A stretch of 64,000 nucleotides of DNA from Trissonchulus latispiculum (lineage: Eukaryota; Nematoda; Enoplea; Enoplida; Ironidae), in assembly GCA_030248195.1 (NCBI GenBank), contig JASAND010013432.1, forward strand, positions 1 to 64,000, written 5' to 3'. The translations under genes and the position numbers were made by a program. The notes below the pieces were generated by a model that was not told the origin of the DNA, searched no databases, and was given only the letters and a program-made list of their open reading frames with translations. Of this stretch, positions 36,888 to 46,461 are shown one piece after another (position 1 is the stretch's first letter; the number at the start of each line of letters is the position of its first letter).

Positions 36888-37157
36888 CCCTTTCGCTGCC
36901 TGACCCGTCATATGACGGCACCAGATTTTCGCATTCAACGTCAACATGAAGGTCTAAAAGGTCAACAAATTGGTTGGCTTTCTCGACTCAAGAAGGCAAT
37001 CGTTGACAAAAAATTAGCCGATAAAACTGAAGTGAAGATTGATGCACGATTTCTGGATCCGGTAATTAAGATTGTTCAGAAGGATAAGGCTCCAATTTCG
37101 TTTGGGGTAAGAAATGTACCGGATCTATATAAAAACTTAATTCCAGAATTTAATTGA
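36870..37157 (+). CDS. Hypothetical 95-codon frame starting in the pseudo-LTR
   Basis: The ATG lies in the last 18 bases of the left pseudo-LTR and the frame runs 95 codons into the internal region. The product is basic, with KGQQIGWLSRLKKAIVDKK near the middle, and I recognise no domain. It may be a small extra frame of the retroelement, a captured fragment, or chance. It is separated from the endonuclease frame by about 300 bp with stops. Confidence 0.35.
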   Translation: MPKIQLPFRCLTRHMTAPDFRIQRQHEGLKGQQIGWLSRLKKAIVDKKLADKTEVKIDARFLDPVIKIVQKDKAPISFGVRNVPDLYKNLIPEFN

Positions 37158-37401
37158 TTTGATTGTATTGTCAATGAAATTTCAGATATAGCGAATTGTT
37201 GTCTGTTTTACTTCGCTAAATATGATACTGAAAATCTGTGAGAATAAAATTTATGATTTTGACTATTGTTTTAATCAGTTAATTTATCTGTAAGCGTTTT
37301 TGGAACTTTGAACTAATCTTTCTATGTGAAATTTATATAATACGTTATATTTCTGAAAGTATCCAACCCTTATCCTATCCATTCTGACCACGGACTGAAC
37401 T

Positions 37402-38811
37402 TTGTTTATATGGATCCTGTGTATGGGAATCATACACTTTCTTATTTCATTTATGGCAGCTACTAATAGATATAATGGCTCCAGGGCCTCTGTAGCGGGG
37501 GAGCAGAATATAAGGCCCGCAGACGGATCAGGAACCGCGACTTCGGACACCCTTCTCAACGGGTCGGATACTAATATAATAACTATAGAAAAATGCGGTG
37601 CATCTACTTGTAAACTTTGCGAGTTACTCAAAACGTCTTCCATAATTGAAAGTTTTTATAATGGAATTACTTATAAGACTAAAAATTACTCGGGTAATTC
37701 AAATTTAAACTGTGCATCTTCTAATTTAATATATTTACTTACTTGTGATGCCTGTAACATGGCCTATGTCGGTGAAACTTCACAGAAATTGCGTATCAGA
37801 ATAGGTCAACACAGACGATCTATTGAATCTACAAAATACTTGGGTTGTAAATACATATTACAACATTTTAGATATTCAAAATGTAAAACGTTTTCTGTTA
37901 AAATTTTGGAACAATTACAAAGTTCTGGTAATTTTAAAGTTGATAAAGAGAATAGACTAGTTAGAGAGGCATTTTGGATTAAAGAATTAAAAACAAAATA
38001 TCCGTATGGTTTAAATGAAAACTTGAGAGGTGAACTATATGGAAAGTCTATTTTCAGTAATTTTAATAAACGTGTAAAATTTGGCAATAAAAGAAGTAAA
38101 AAACGTTGTATCAAGTCAAAAATAAATGCTAATTTCAATGAAGGTGAATTTGTAAAGGAAATTCATCTCATGTATTTATCAGATGCAATAGGCCTAAAGA
38201 AGCAAATTGTCAACAAAATATTTTGTTTAAATAAAAATGAAACTAATAAATTATGGCTACATGTTTTACATAGAAATACACTGCAGATAGATGAAATTAT
38301 GAAAGATTTATTAAGATATAAAATTGATAGTCGCAGAAAAATTGAAAAGATTAAAGAAAATAAACCTAAATTATTTTTAGAATTTTGTAATAAAAGCATG
38401 GACAAAATTAATTTTAATAAAATATTTAATTCAACTGTTGTCAGAGAAAAATGGCCATTTGAACGTAACATAAGGAAAAGTAGTCCACAGACTATTTTTC
38501 TTTATGATAAGCCTTTTTCTAGTAAAATATTTAATTATAAGGAATTCGCAATAAAGGTTGATTTGGATAATAATATAGAAAATTATTGTAATTGCAAAAA
38601 TTCGAAGTTTATTAATTCTTACTATGGACATGTGATAACAGGTTCTACGGAACTTGTCGAGGATAAAAATTTAAGATGGTTACTCGACAAAGGTACGAAG
38701 TTTCGTTTGCCCAAACCTGTCAGATTAGATAAGCTTTATCAATGTATCGAAACTGGTTTGTGTAATTATGTTTATAAATTTAATAAAAAAGATATAGACT
38801 GTTTTGTATGA
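37402..38811 (+). CDS. PLE frame 1: GIY-YIG endonuclease and linker region
   Basis: The frame is open from 37402, where the first codon is TTG; the first ATG codons are 37423 and 37453, and I favour 37453. Residues below are numbered from 37402. Cys65, Cys70, Cys73 and Cys104 form the zinc-finger-like linker usual before this nuclease. The GIY-YIG domain follows at about 108-205: LIYLLTC, AYVGETSQKLRIRIGQH with the catalytic Arg region, and REAFWIKELK with the catalytic Glu189. The remaining 260 residues include CNCKNSKF and GHVITGSTELVEDKNLRWLL, a block usual between nuclease and RT in permuted PLEs. The frame ends in TGA at 38809 just where the RT frame opens. Reading through that TGA meets TAA three codons later, so it is a frame change rather than a selenocysteine site. 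Confidence 0.88.
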   Translation: MFIWILCMGIIHFLISFMAATNRYNGSRASVAGEQNIRPADGSGTATSDTLLNGSDTNIITIEKCGASTCKLCELLKTSSIIESFYNGITYKTKNYSGNSNLNCASSNLIYLLTCDACNMAYVGETSQKLRIRIGQHRRSIESTKYLGCKYILQHFRYSKCKTFSVKILEQLQSSGNFKVDKENRLVREAFWIKELKTKYPYGLNENLRGELYGKSIFSNFNKRVKFGNKRSKKRCIKSKINANFNEGEFVKEIHLMYLSDAIGLKKQIVNKIFCLNKNETNKLWLHVLHRNTLQIDEIMKDLLRYKIDSRRKIEKIKENKPKLFLEFCNKSMDKINFNKIFNSTVVREKWPFERNIRKSSPQTIFLYDKPFSSKIFNYKEFAIKVDLDNNIENYCNCKNSKFINSYYGHVITGSTELVEDKNLRWLLDKGTKFRLPKPVRLDKLYQCIETGLCNYVYKFNKKDIDCFV

Positions 38812-40255
38812 TTGGATTAAAACTGTAATAACGGAAGTGAAAAAAGAAATTACTGCCGTACATTTTTCTTATAATCCAATTGAAGACTGTACTTATTCTC
38901 ACAAAGAATTGGTACACCTGAAACATAATTACGTAATAACCAGAGTAGATAAAGCTTCTCAAAATTATGCTTTTATATGTAAAGTACTGTATAAAAAATT
39001 ACTTAGACGTGAGCTCGGATTAGAACTTAATTGTCCTAATCCGACTTATATGATACATTATGAAAATAATGATCATTTAATAGACCGTTTATATCTAGAA
39101 AATAAAAGTTTGGGGTATAAAATAAAATCTTGCGATAAAAGTTTACCTTTTATACAACTTCTGCCAAAATTCCATAAAAATCCAGTAAAATTTCGAACTA
39201 TAATTTCTAGTCGTAATGCCATTACTAATGATGTGTCTAAAGATATTAGTAAAGCATTAAAGTTATTTCTTAAAAGAATGAAAGCTTATTGCCATACTAT
39301 TTCAAAATATAATCATGGCTGCAGTCCTTTCTGGATAATTAATAATAGCAATGAAATTATTCGATCTTTAAAGAAAATTTCTACAGTAAAATCTGCAGCT
39401 TCTATTTACACTTTTGATTTTACCCAATTGTATACTAACTTAAAACACGAAAATATTTTTTCAGCTATCGAAAACATTGCTAAAATATGCTTTGGTACTA
39501 ATACAAGACGCTTGGTCTTTGGGTATAATGGAGCGTACTTTAACGATAACTGTAAATCTAAGAAAAATGTAGACCAATTGGAATTTTGTTACTTAATAAA
39601 ATGGTTGCTTGAAAATTGTTTTTTCTCTGTAGGAGGGAAGGTATTCCGACAAATAATTGGAATACCTATGGGTACAAGTAGTGGACCAGCGTTAGCAAAT
39701 TTGGTACTTTTCTGGTATGAGTTCAAATATGTTAAAAGTTTAATTTCAAAACGTGATTTTACTTCTCTAAATAATTTAATGTATGTATTTAGATACATAG
39801 ATGATATAACAGTAATTAACGATAACAGTTATTTTCTAAATAATTGGATGTATATTTATCCTATCGATCTTGTGCTTAATTTGGTGAATGTTACACCAAA
39901 TGAAGCAGATGTGTTGGATATCAATATCAAAATCAAAAATAAAGTTTTTATTACTACACTTTATGATAAAAGAAAGCAATTTTCATTTCAAGCACATTCT
40001 TTTCCAAGCGTAGAAAGTAACATATCTACGAAAAGTTGTTATAATGTATTTTTAAATGAGATTATTAGAATATCTCTAATTTGTTCGAATAAAGTCAACT
40101 TTATTTTTAACATTAACATGTTAAAACAAAAGTTAATTTGTAAAAATTATACAAATAGACTTTTAAAATTATATTTTCTAAAGGCTGTCAAACATCCAAA
40201 TTTCAATAAGGATATTAACATAGACCCTTTAGCTACTTGGAAAGTACTTTCATAA
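38798..40255 (+). CDS. PLE frame 2: reverse transcriptase
   Basis: This frame opens after a stop at 38795-38797 and has no ATG before conserved sequence, so it is the continuation of frame 1 in the +1 frame. Counting from 38804, RT motifs are: DKASQNYAF at 49 (the site of the DKG motif of Penelope RTs), LLPKFHKNPVKFRTI at 119, motif A TFDFTQLYTNL at 203 with catalytic Asp205, motif B IPMGTSSGPALANL at 287, and motif C RYIDDI at 330 with the two catalytic Asps. The frame ends with TAA at 40253 soon after the thumb region and lacks a C-terminal nuclease. All catalytic residues are intact. Confidence 0.9.
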   Translation, partial: TVLYDWIKTVITEVKKEITAVHFSYNPIEDCTYSHKELVHLKHNYVITRVDKASQNYAFICKVLYKKLLRRELGLELNCPNPTYMIHYENNDHLIDRLYLENKSLGYKIKSCDKSLPFIQLLPKFHKNPVKFRTIISSRNAITNDVSKDISKALKLFLKRMKAYCHTISKYNHGCSPFWIINNSNEIIRSLKKISTVKSAASIYTFDFTQLYTNLKHENIFSAIENIAKICFGTNTRRLVFGYNGAYFNDNCKSKKNVDQLEFCYLIKWLLENCFFSVGGKVFRQIIGIPMGTSSGPALANLVLFWYEFKYVKSLISKRDFTSLNNLMYVFRYIDDITVINDNSYFLNNWMYIYPIDLVLNLVNVTPNEADVLDINIKIKNKVFITTLYDKRKQFSFQAHSFPSVESNISTKSCYNVFLNEIIRISLICSNKVNFIFNINMLKQKLICKNYTNRLLKLYFLKAVKHPNFNKDINIDPLATWKVLS

Positions 40256-40718
40256 AATGTATTTTTTAAAATTTGACTTTTTCCTTTAACTTTCTCCTGC
40301 GGATATTGATGTCACAAACTTTTTATATATTCCTGTATTTATTCGTTTAACTATCACTACTTGAGGCGACCGGCGGCGAAACTATTTTTCTATGATGTCT
40401 TAATTGGGGGAATAAAAGATCTAAAAGCTTAATTCCATACTCCTCCACTGATGAGCCGCGGGTATGAGAATCAAGTCTGGAAGAGGTCGCATGCACTTAC
40501 TAACATAGATTGTTTTTATTGTTTTATTTGTCTTGTTTTATGTTATTTTATCACATCTTTTATTTTTGTAGTATATGTTGGAACATATTGATATTTTATT
40601 TTACTTATTTTAGACTAGTGATTTGATTTGATTTTTGATTCTGTTTGAAATATGAGCTCTAAACACGGCCATCATGGGAAAAGGAAATCAGGTAGTTACA
40701 TATTTCATGAAACCAAAA
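40256..40718 (+). other. PLE 3' untranslated region
   Basis: Non-coding, between the RT stop and the right pseudo-LTR. It contains GAGGCGACCGGCGGCGAAAC (40363) and CTGATGAGCCGCGGG (40448), both reminiscent of hammerhead ribozyme pieces, but neither completes a hammerhead core. Confidence 0.5.
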
Positions 40719-40922
40719 TATATTATGAATATATTAAAAATATATTCTGATATGGAAAAGTTACCAAAAAAACGCGACAAAATCGGGCCAGTTGCACAAA
40801 ATTTGTTTAAAATTTAACTAGAAAAATCCGATTGAAAGAGATACAGATTATAGCAATCGATGCAGGATACATAGGCCCGCGCAGGCAAACGTTTTGAAAT
40901 TTGAATGCCAAAAATTCAACTA
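40719..40922 (+). repeat. Right pseudo-LTR of the Penelope-like element
   Basis: 204 bp, direct copy of 36686-36887, followed by a G-run instead of the internal CCCTTTCGC. Confidence 0.93.
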
Positions 40923-42185
40923 GGGGGGGGGGCTACGAATTTCACTAAAAGTACGATGTTGGAAAAGCTAGCTAGTCTTTTGCCATATAATAGTATTAGA
41001 TTTAGTGTAAAATAGTTTGAAGTTTGAAAGAATTCCATGCAGCGTTGCGTCCTGTGGAGCCATCAGAAGTTAGTGTTGTCGGTCCAAAGTTCGGCATGAC
41101 ACGTACACAAACTTTGCCTCGCCCTGATCGCTATGCGCAAGGTACAATACCCAAATTTTCCAGAAAAAGTACTGACATATAGCACTTTGATACTGTGTAA
41201 AATAATCCTTATATCAGTGTATACTTTCCTGTGCGATACAATCAAAGTGCGAAAAATTGGGTGTTGTAGGTCTATACGGGTTGCGGTTAACTAACGCCTA
41301 ATGAGCTGTGGCTTATTAAAGGAGCCCAACTTGACTCCAATTAATACTCAAAGTTTCTGTCTTAACTTATGTAAAAATGACGTGATTTCGTTAATCCCTG
41401 CGTTCGCAGTGCTAGATTACATAATCGATATTGTCGCTGTTTTTGGTGCCATTTCGAAGATGTGAGTCAATTACTCCAAAGTACTGTGGCAGAATCGGCT
41501 GAAACCTTGCGCATTACAGGCCAGTGAGTGTACCAAGATGTGCAGAAAGCTAGATCACTAAACCTCGCTTCAATATTTAGAAATGCTAGATTGATTTCTC
41601 GATGTATGGATGGCGATCGCTCCAAAAAGCTCTAAGGCAGTTGTAAGCGCATACTGAACGAAGGTAGCGTCATATCGAAAAACGGATTTCATATTCGGAT
41701 TCAGCAGGTCAAATAACCCCAATAAGCACCTTTTCGGCAAAATCGAAGACAAAAAATTTTTGGACCCCATTTTTACTGCGCTTAGCTAGCTTTTTAGGCC
41801 TAAAAACTATAAGGGTTATTTCTTAACAAAAAGTTTGCTAGCACACAAACCAGAAAACCAAAACCCTCGAAACTCACAGACAGTTTGCCCCTATCAGAGC
41901 ATAATATTTGGTAAAAAGCTGGGGTAGGCTAGGGGCTGTCAATTTTATTAGATCGAAAACGGCGCACGGTCACATCGCAACTTTTTGTCAAATTTCAAAT
42001 TTTGAGCTGTTATAGCTGAAGAATGAAGTAACGCTCGACAGCCGAAATATGGTCAAACCGTTAATCCACCAGAGTTCAGAAAAGCTTTTTCAAAAAACCC
42101 GCTTTTCGCACCAAAATTTCGACTTTGGCGTAGTGCCAGAATCGATGTGTGTTAGATATAATAATGCCCACTACGGACTTGCGAC
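40923..42185. other. Non-coding, nothing recognised
   Basis: No element ends or credible coding sequence in 1.26 kb. Confidence 0.45.
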
Positions 42186-42392
42186 GGACGCACCCCTTGT
42201 GGGGAGGGTGTCTTCAATGCCGAGAATTGCATTGCCGAGAATGCACATTGCCGAGAAAGGCATTGCCGAGAATTGCATTGCCGAGAACGGTCAATGCCCA
42301 TTACTTGCATTGCCGAGAAAGATTAAGAATCATAGTTTGCATTGCCGAGAATGGCATTGCTGAGAATTGCATTGCCGAGAAAGTGCATTTTA
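42186..42392 (+). repeat. Left arm: CACCCCTTGTGGGGAGGGTG plus GCATTGCCGAGAATT array
   Basis: CACCCCTTGTGGGGAGGGTG is followed by about nine copies of a 14-15-bp unit ATTGCCGAGAATTGC. The whole block is inverted at 49480-49675, where it ends CACCCTCCCCACAAGGGGTG. The two make an inverted pair about 7.5 kb apart, either the arms of one large element or two relatives. Confidence 0.8.
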
Positions 42393-42869
42393 GGAAACCG
42401 GCTTTATCTATGCTGCAAATATATTCAGTATTTAAATGCTACAACAATACATTCTAAATTTCTGAGCAGTTGAGAAATGTATGCAACTTTTAATTCAATG
42501 CTTTTATGTTTCAATTTCATTAAATTGAATTGTAAAAATTAATTAATTTAGAAATGACATTAATAATTAATGAATAAATTAAAATTAAGGAATTGCTAAT
42601 CTCAGGATTGAAGGTCATTCGAAAGAGATCTGGCAGAACCCGTAAACTGGGATGCGGAGCGTTCCTTCATGACCTGTAGACGTAGAGCTCGCATACTCTA
42701 GTAGTCTGATCTATTGACTAGTAACTGAAGTTGCCATCTGCAACCCCACTCTTTCCCACCCCAATACAGTTACTAAAATTAGTTAAAATTTTTAAGTTTC
42801 AGTTAAGTTTCACAATTTCCCTGAAATTTTCAGGGATTTTGCGAAATCCCTGATTTCACAATAGCTCAA

Positions 42870-42965
42870 TATCATAATCGTGAGACTCGAACCCACGCAC
42901 GACATTATGCCACGAAGTAAAGGCCCTGCCAGTCAATAAGTACCCATACCCCTGAATTGCCGACC
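42870..42965 (-). other. Possible tRNA-like or SINE remnant
   Basis: On the minus strand GGGTTCGAGTCTCACGA resembles a polymerase III B box and TGACTGGCAGGGCC sits where an A box would be, but no cloverleaf forms. Weak evidence. Confidence 0.25.
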
Positions 42966-43199
42966 TCTGGAAATAGCAAACATCTTTTCTCGTTTCCAGA
43001 AGTGGGCACCAGCCCAGCCGCATTATATCTAATCGCAGCTTTATTTACGACTTTATTTATTTTATTTTTAAGGAAATACTATCTTTAAAAATTTTACGTT
43101 AGACTGTCATGTTCAAGATAAATGCGCCTGTACCACGTGTTTTGAGTTGTTTTCGCAAAAGTTTTATTGAAAAACACACTTATTAAAAACACAACATTT

Positions 43200-44600
43200 T
43201 TGAGAAATTGAAAAACTCACTGACTTTGTGACCATATCCGATGTTTTTCATCTTAAAGTTTAATTAAATTGTATCATAAATGCATTTTCAGTGAACTTGC
43301 AGGAAGCATTACCTTCCTTCCTTCCTTCCTAGTTCCTAGTCTTACCTCGTACATGCTACCCCACGTTTTTGAAAGCAATTTACATAGGTTTGTGCTGCGG
43401 TCGTACAAATTTTTGTTGGTTTTCTTCTCTAGAACGATCACCATTTGTGGCCACATTAAAGCGCAGAAAACAGCCTTTAAAAACCACACTTTTTCCTCGA
43501 AAAATGCACTGAAAGGCACGTGTTCGATTTTTTGGAAATCCCTGGTTGCTGGTTGCAAACACGAAACTTTTGATCGAAACCAGATCAAATATCCTGTTAT
43601 CCTATAAACATGAAAGCTAAATACAAATTAATAACTACAAGCCGTCCTTCGGCCATTTCTGTGTTCTGACAATTGCACAGAGATCCAGTTCGGATCTCTT
43701 TGACCTTATCCCCCGCCACAAAAGTTGGTCAACTTCAAAGGCTTATTGCAAGAGATCAACAGAACTTTAGAGCATGATTTATACATCGTTGGAATGCTCG
43801 AGGTGTGCTCTATTTAATGGTGTAAAGCAGTTTGCTGTAGCTTGCTGCTATAAAAGTTAAGCTTAACAAACTATCAAAGTTCCTGCTTTTAGCAATTTTT
43901 GGTAGTCGTTTAAGCTTAACTTTTTATAGCAGCAAGCTACAGCAAAATGCTTTACTGCATTAAATAGAGCACATCTCGAGCTTTCCAACGATGCATAAAG
44001 TCGGCTAACCATAAAGTCATGCTCTAAAGTTCTGTTGATCTCTTGCAATCAGAGATTCCACAGGGCAGTTCTTGAGCTGTCGTAAAAGATCAAATGCGAA
44101 AATTGAAAGAGAGTTCCAACCATTAGCAGAAAAAACAAAAAATTCTCCACAAAAATAAGAGACATTAATTTCATTGTGCATGCTACCATCTTATTGGCGC
44201 TTTTCTGCAGACTTTTTCACATTTCATTTTTCGAGAAATTGAAAAAACTCACAGGCTTTGTAACCATATCCGATGTTTTTACCGAAATTTTAAAGTTTAA
44301 TTAAATTGGACCATTAATGCATTTTCGGAAACAGTTACCGTCTTACAAATTTTTGTTGGCTTTCTTCTCTAGAACGATCACCATTGTGGTAGCATTAAAG
44401 CGCAGAAGAAAGCCTTTGAAAACCACACTTTTTCATGGAAAAATGCACTGAAAGCACATGTCCGATTTTTTAAAAATCCCTGGTGAAAACACGAAACTTT
44501 TGATCGAAACCAAATCAAATTTTCTGTTACCCTATTAAACATGAAATCTAAATACAAATTAGTAACTACAAAGCCGACCTTCGGCAATTTCTGCGTTCCT
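43200..44600. repeat. Tandem duplication of a ~1.03-kb unit
   Basis: GAGAAATTGAAAAACTCAC, CATATCCGATGTTTTT, TTCTCTAGAACGATCACCAT and AAACACGAAACTTTTGATCG appear in order from 43203 and again from 44231. Copies differ by many small indels. The 112-144-codon frames across them are not conserved between copies. Confidence 0.75.
43745..44049. repeat. Imperfect palindrome with ~125-140-bp arms
   Basis: AGATCAACAGAACTTTAGAGCATGA and TAGCAGCAAGCTACAGCAAA-like strings in the left arm return in inverse order on the right (ending near 44049). The loop is about 40 bp. It lies only in the first copy of the 1-kb duplication. Confidence 0.75.
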
Positions 44601-44716
44601 GCAATTGCACAGTTCAGTTCTTGAGCTATCGTAAAAGAAGAAATGCAAAAATTGAAAGGGAGTTCCAACTTCAAACCATTAGCAGAAAAAGCAAAAAATT
44701 GTCCGAAAATAAGTAA

Positions 44717-45424
44717 AGCCCGGTTCATACTTATTTTCCGTTTGTCCGTTTGTGCTTTTGTCCGTTTGTCTGTTTGTCTGGTTGTCCGGTTGTCCGTTTC
44801 TAAAAAGGACAAAGTGGTTCATACTTATTTTGCGGATTGTCCGTTTGTCCGTTTCCGTTTGTCCGTATTGATGGTGTCTATTTTCTGTTTTAAGACACTA
44901 TATATTTAAACTTTTGATGTATTGCTGGATTGCTGTTTCTGTTTTCGAGTCACCTGACACTTTCTGTTTATACTGTGTTACTTATGAATGTCATTGTCTT
45001 CAAAAACCTTCAATACTTTGAAATCAAGTTACCTTTGAAAGTAATTTCATAATGTTGTCAATATTTCACCTAATTAATGTCAAAACCATTCAAAAATCAA
45101 ATACATACGTTTGGTTAGCAAGCACGTGATAGTCCTGGTCGTTTCCCATTGGTTGTTGCATACGGACAAACGGAAAAGTTAAACATTGCTCAAGTTCAAA
45201 CTGACAACCCTTACGGACAAACGGACAACAGCAAAACTGCAAAACAGCAAAGGTATGAATCAACCCTGGAAACGGACAAAAGGACAAACGGACAACCAGC
45301 AAAACAGCAAAACATCAAAACAGCAAAACGGCAGAAGTATGAATCAACTTTTAAAACGGACAAACAGACAAACGGACAAACGGACAACAGCAACGGACAA
45401 ACGGACAGAAGTATGAACCGGGCT
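44717..45424. mobile_element. Harbinger-like MITE, TIR AGCCCGGTTCATACTT, GTTTGTCCG arrays
   Basis: AGCCCGGTTCATACTT at the left is the exact inverse of AAGTATGAACCGGGCT at the right. TAA flanks both ends (44714-44716 and 45425-45427), the 3-bp duplication of PIF/Harbinger-type elements. Both arms are filled with GTTTGTCCG or its inverse. The flanks join into a continuous repeat when the element is removed. No transposase in 708 bp. Confidence 0.85.
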
Positions 45425-45784
45425 TAAGAGACATATTAATTTAATTTTGCATGTAATCCTCTTATTTGTGTTTTCTGCACAAAAGAAAAACGCTTTAAGT
45501 TAAAGCTTTTATAAACATGCACACATTTCTCAACCGCTCTGAACAAGTCTTGTAACCTTATAAGAGAGTTCTGGGATATGGGCGCATAATTAATTAATTA
45601 TGTGCCCGCATTAATTAATTTTTGCAATTTAATTTAATGAAATTGAAGTCGAAAAGCTTTGAATTAAACTTGATACATTTCTCAACTGCTTTGTAGCATT
45701 TACAGACTGAATATGCTTGCAGCATAGATAAAGCAGGTTTTATAAAATGTCACACCGATTGTCACACCGATAAAATGTCATACA

Positions 45785-45925
45785 TTCACTACCGAGAATT
45801 GCTTAACCGAGAATTGCTTTACCGAGAATTGCTTAAGCGAGAATTGCAAAAGCGAGAATTTGCTTTATCGATAATTTGCTTAACTGAGAATTTGCTTTAC
45901 CGAGAATTGCTTAACCGAGAAAAGG
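45785..45925 (+). repeat. ACCGAGAATTGCTTA short tandem array
   Basis: About nine copies of a 14-16-bp unit ACCGAGAATTGCTTA, with variants ATAATTTGC and AGAATTTGC. Same unit as the 36-kb array. Confidence 0.85.
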
Positions 45926-46189
45926 TCTAAAACTGTATGAAACATGTAAGAATCCTGGGGAATATTATAACATGACTAAATTTGTGTGTCGTCGTGCCAA
46001 TACACAGAAAACATTCTCACAATGCTATGTTGCCTGAAGCAATATTTCTAAGATAAATCGTGATAGTATGTGCCATCAAAATTTTTTCCTGTATAAAAAT
46101 AATAAAAGATAGGTTAACGTAAGAAAGTACACACGGTCTGAAGGGGTCCAAGCCGCCGCCAAGGCGGACAAGGTGCAAGCCCTACCGCA

Positions 46190-46275
46190 GAGTTGGCCAA
46201 ATTTTCGGACCCGGCCCGTACCCGGACCCGCTATGTCAAACCCGGACCTGTCCAGACCCGGATCCAGGTACCCAG
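46190..46275. repeat. GGACCCG-rich fragment
   Basis: Repeated CGGACCCGG/CCCGGACC motifs resemble the subterminal array of a hAT-like element, but only one end is present. Confidence 0.4.
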
Positions 46276-46325
46276 ATGTCAAAACATGCCCTTTTGCTGA
46301 TCAACGATAGAAGAGACATTTTTTT

Positions 46326-46461
46326 AATTTCACTGTCAGTCTACTACTTACATAAGTATGAAAGTATTTCTATTTTTTTTAATTTCACTGTCAGTCCACT
46401 ACTTACATAAGTATGAAAGTATTTCTATTTTTTTTAATTTCACTGTCAGTCTACTACTTAC
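46326..46461. repeat. Tandem ~56-bp repeat, third copy split by an element
   Basis: The unit (CACTGTCAGTCTACTACTTA, then ATAAGTATGAAAGTATTTCT and a T-run) occurs twice in full. The third starts at about 46437, is broken after CTACTTAC at 46461 and resumes at 48043. Confidence 0.9.

Larger units (their letters stand above)
36686..40922 (+). mobile_element. Penelope-like retroelement with permuted GIY-YIG/RT order (Naiad/Chlamys type)
   Basis: Penelope-like elements (PLEs) copy themselves with a telomerase-related reverse transcriptase (RT) and a GIY-YIG nicking endonuclease. Canonical PLEs place the nuclease after the RT. Here the nuclease is upstream, at 37.6-38.0 kb, and the RT ends 10 residues or so before a stop with no nuclease after it, as in the Naiad and Chlamys clades. 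Near-identical direct repeats of 202-204 bp (36686-36887 and 40719-40922) flank the unit, like the pseudo-LTRs of PLEs. The coding region is broken once by a frame change at 38798-38811. High A+T codon use contrasts with the GC-rich MITEs around it. Confidence 0.9.
42395..45755. repeat. Inverted pair 42395-42560 and 45585-45755
   Basis: GCTTTATCTATGCTGCAA, GCAGTTGAGAAATGTAT and TCAATTTCATTAAATT occur in order in the left copy and in inverse order in the right copy. Each lies next to a GAGAATTGC array, but the arrays keep the same orientation, so this is not a simple inverted-repeat element. Confidence 0.65.

Noticed and set aside
38809..38811. TGA as a selenocysteine codon, as known in some Naiad elements
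   Set aside because: Reading through leads to TAA three codons later; the RT continues in a different frame.
40363..40480. Hammerhead ribozyme or SECIS element in the 3' region of the Penelope-like element
   Set aside because: CTGATGA at 40448 is not followed by a stem and GAAA, and GGCGAAAC at 40375 lacks the upstream CTGANGA core. No SECIS-like quartet with a paired stem could be drawn.
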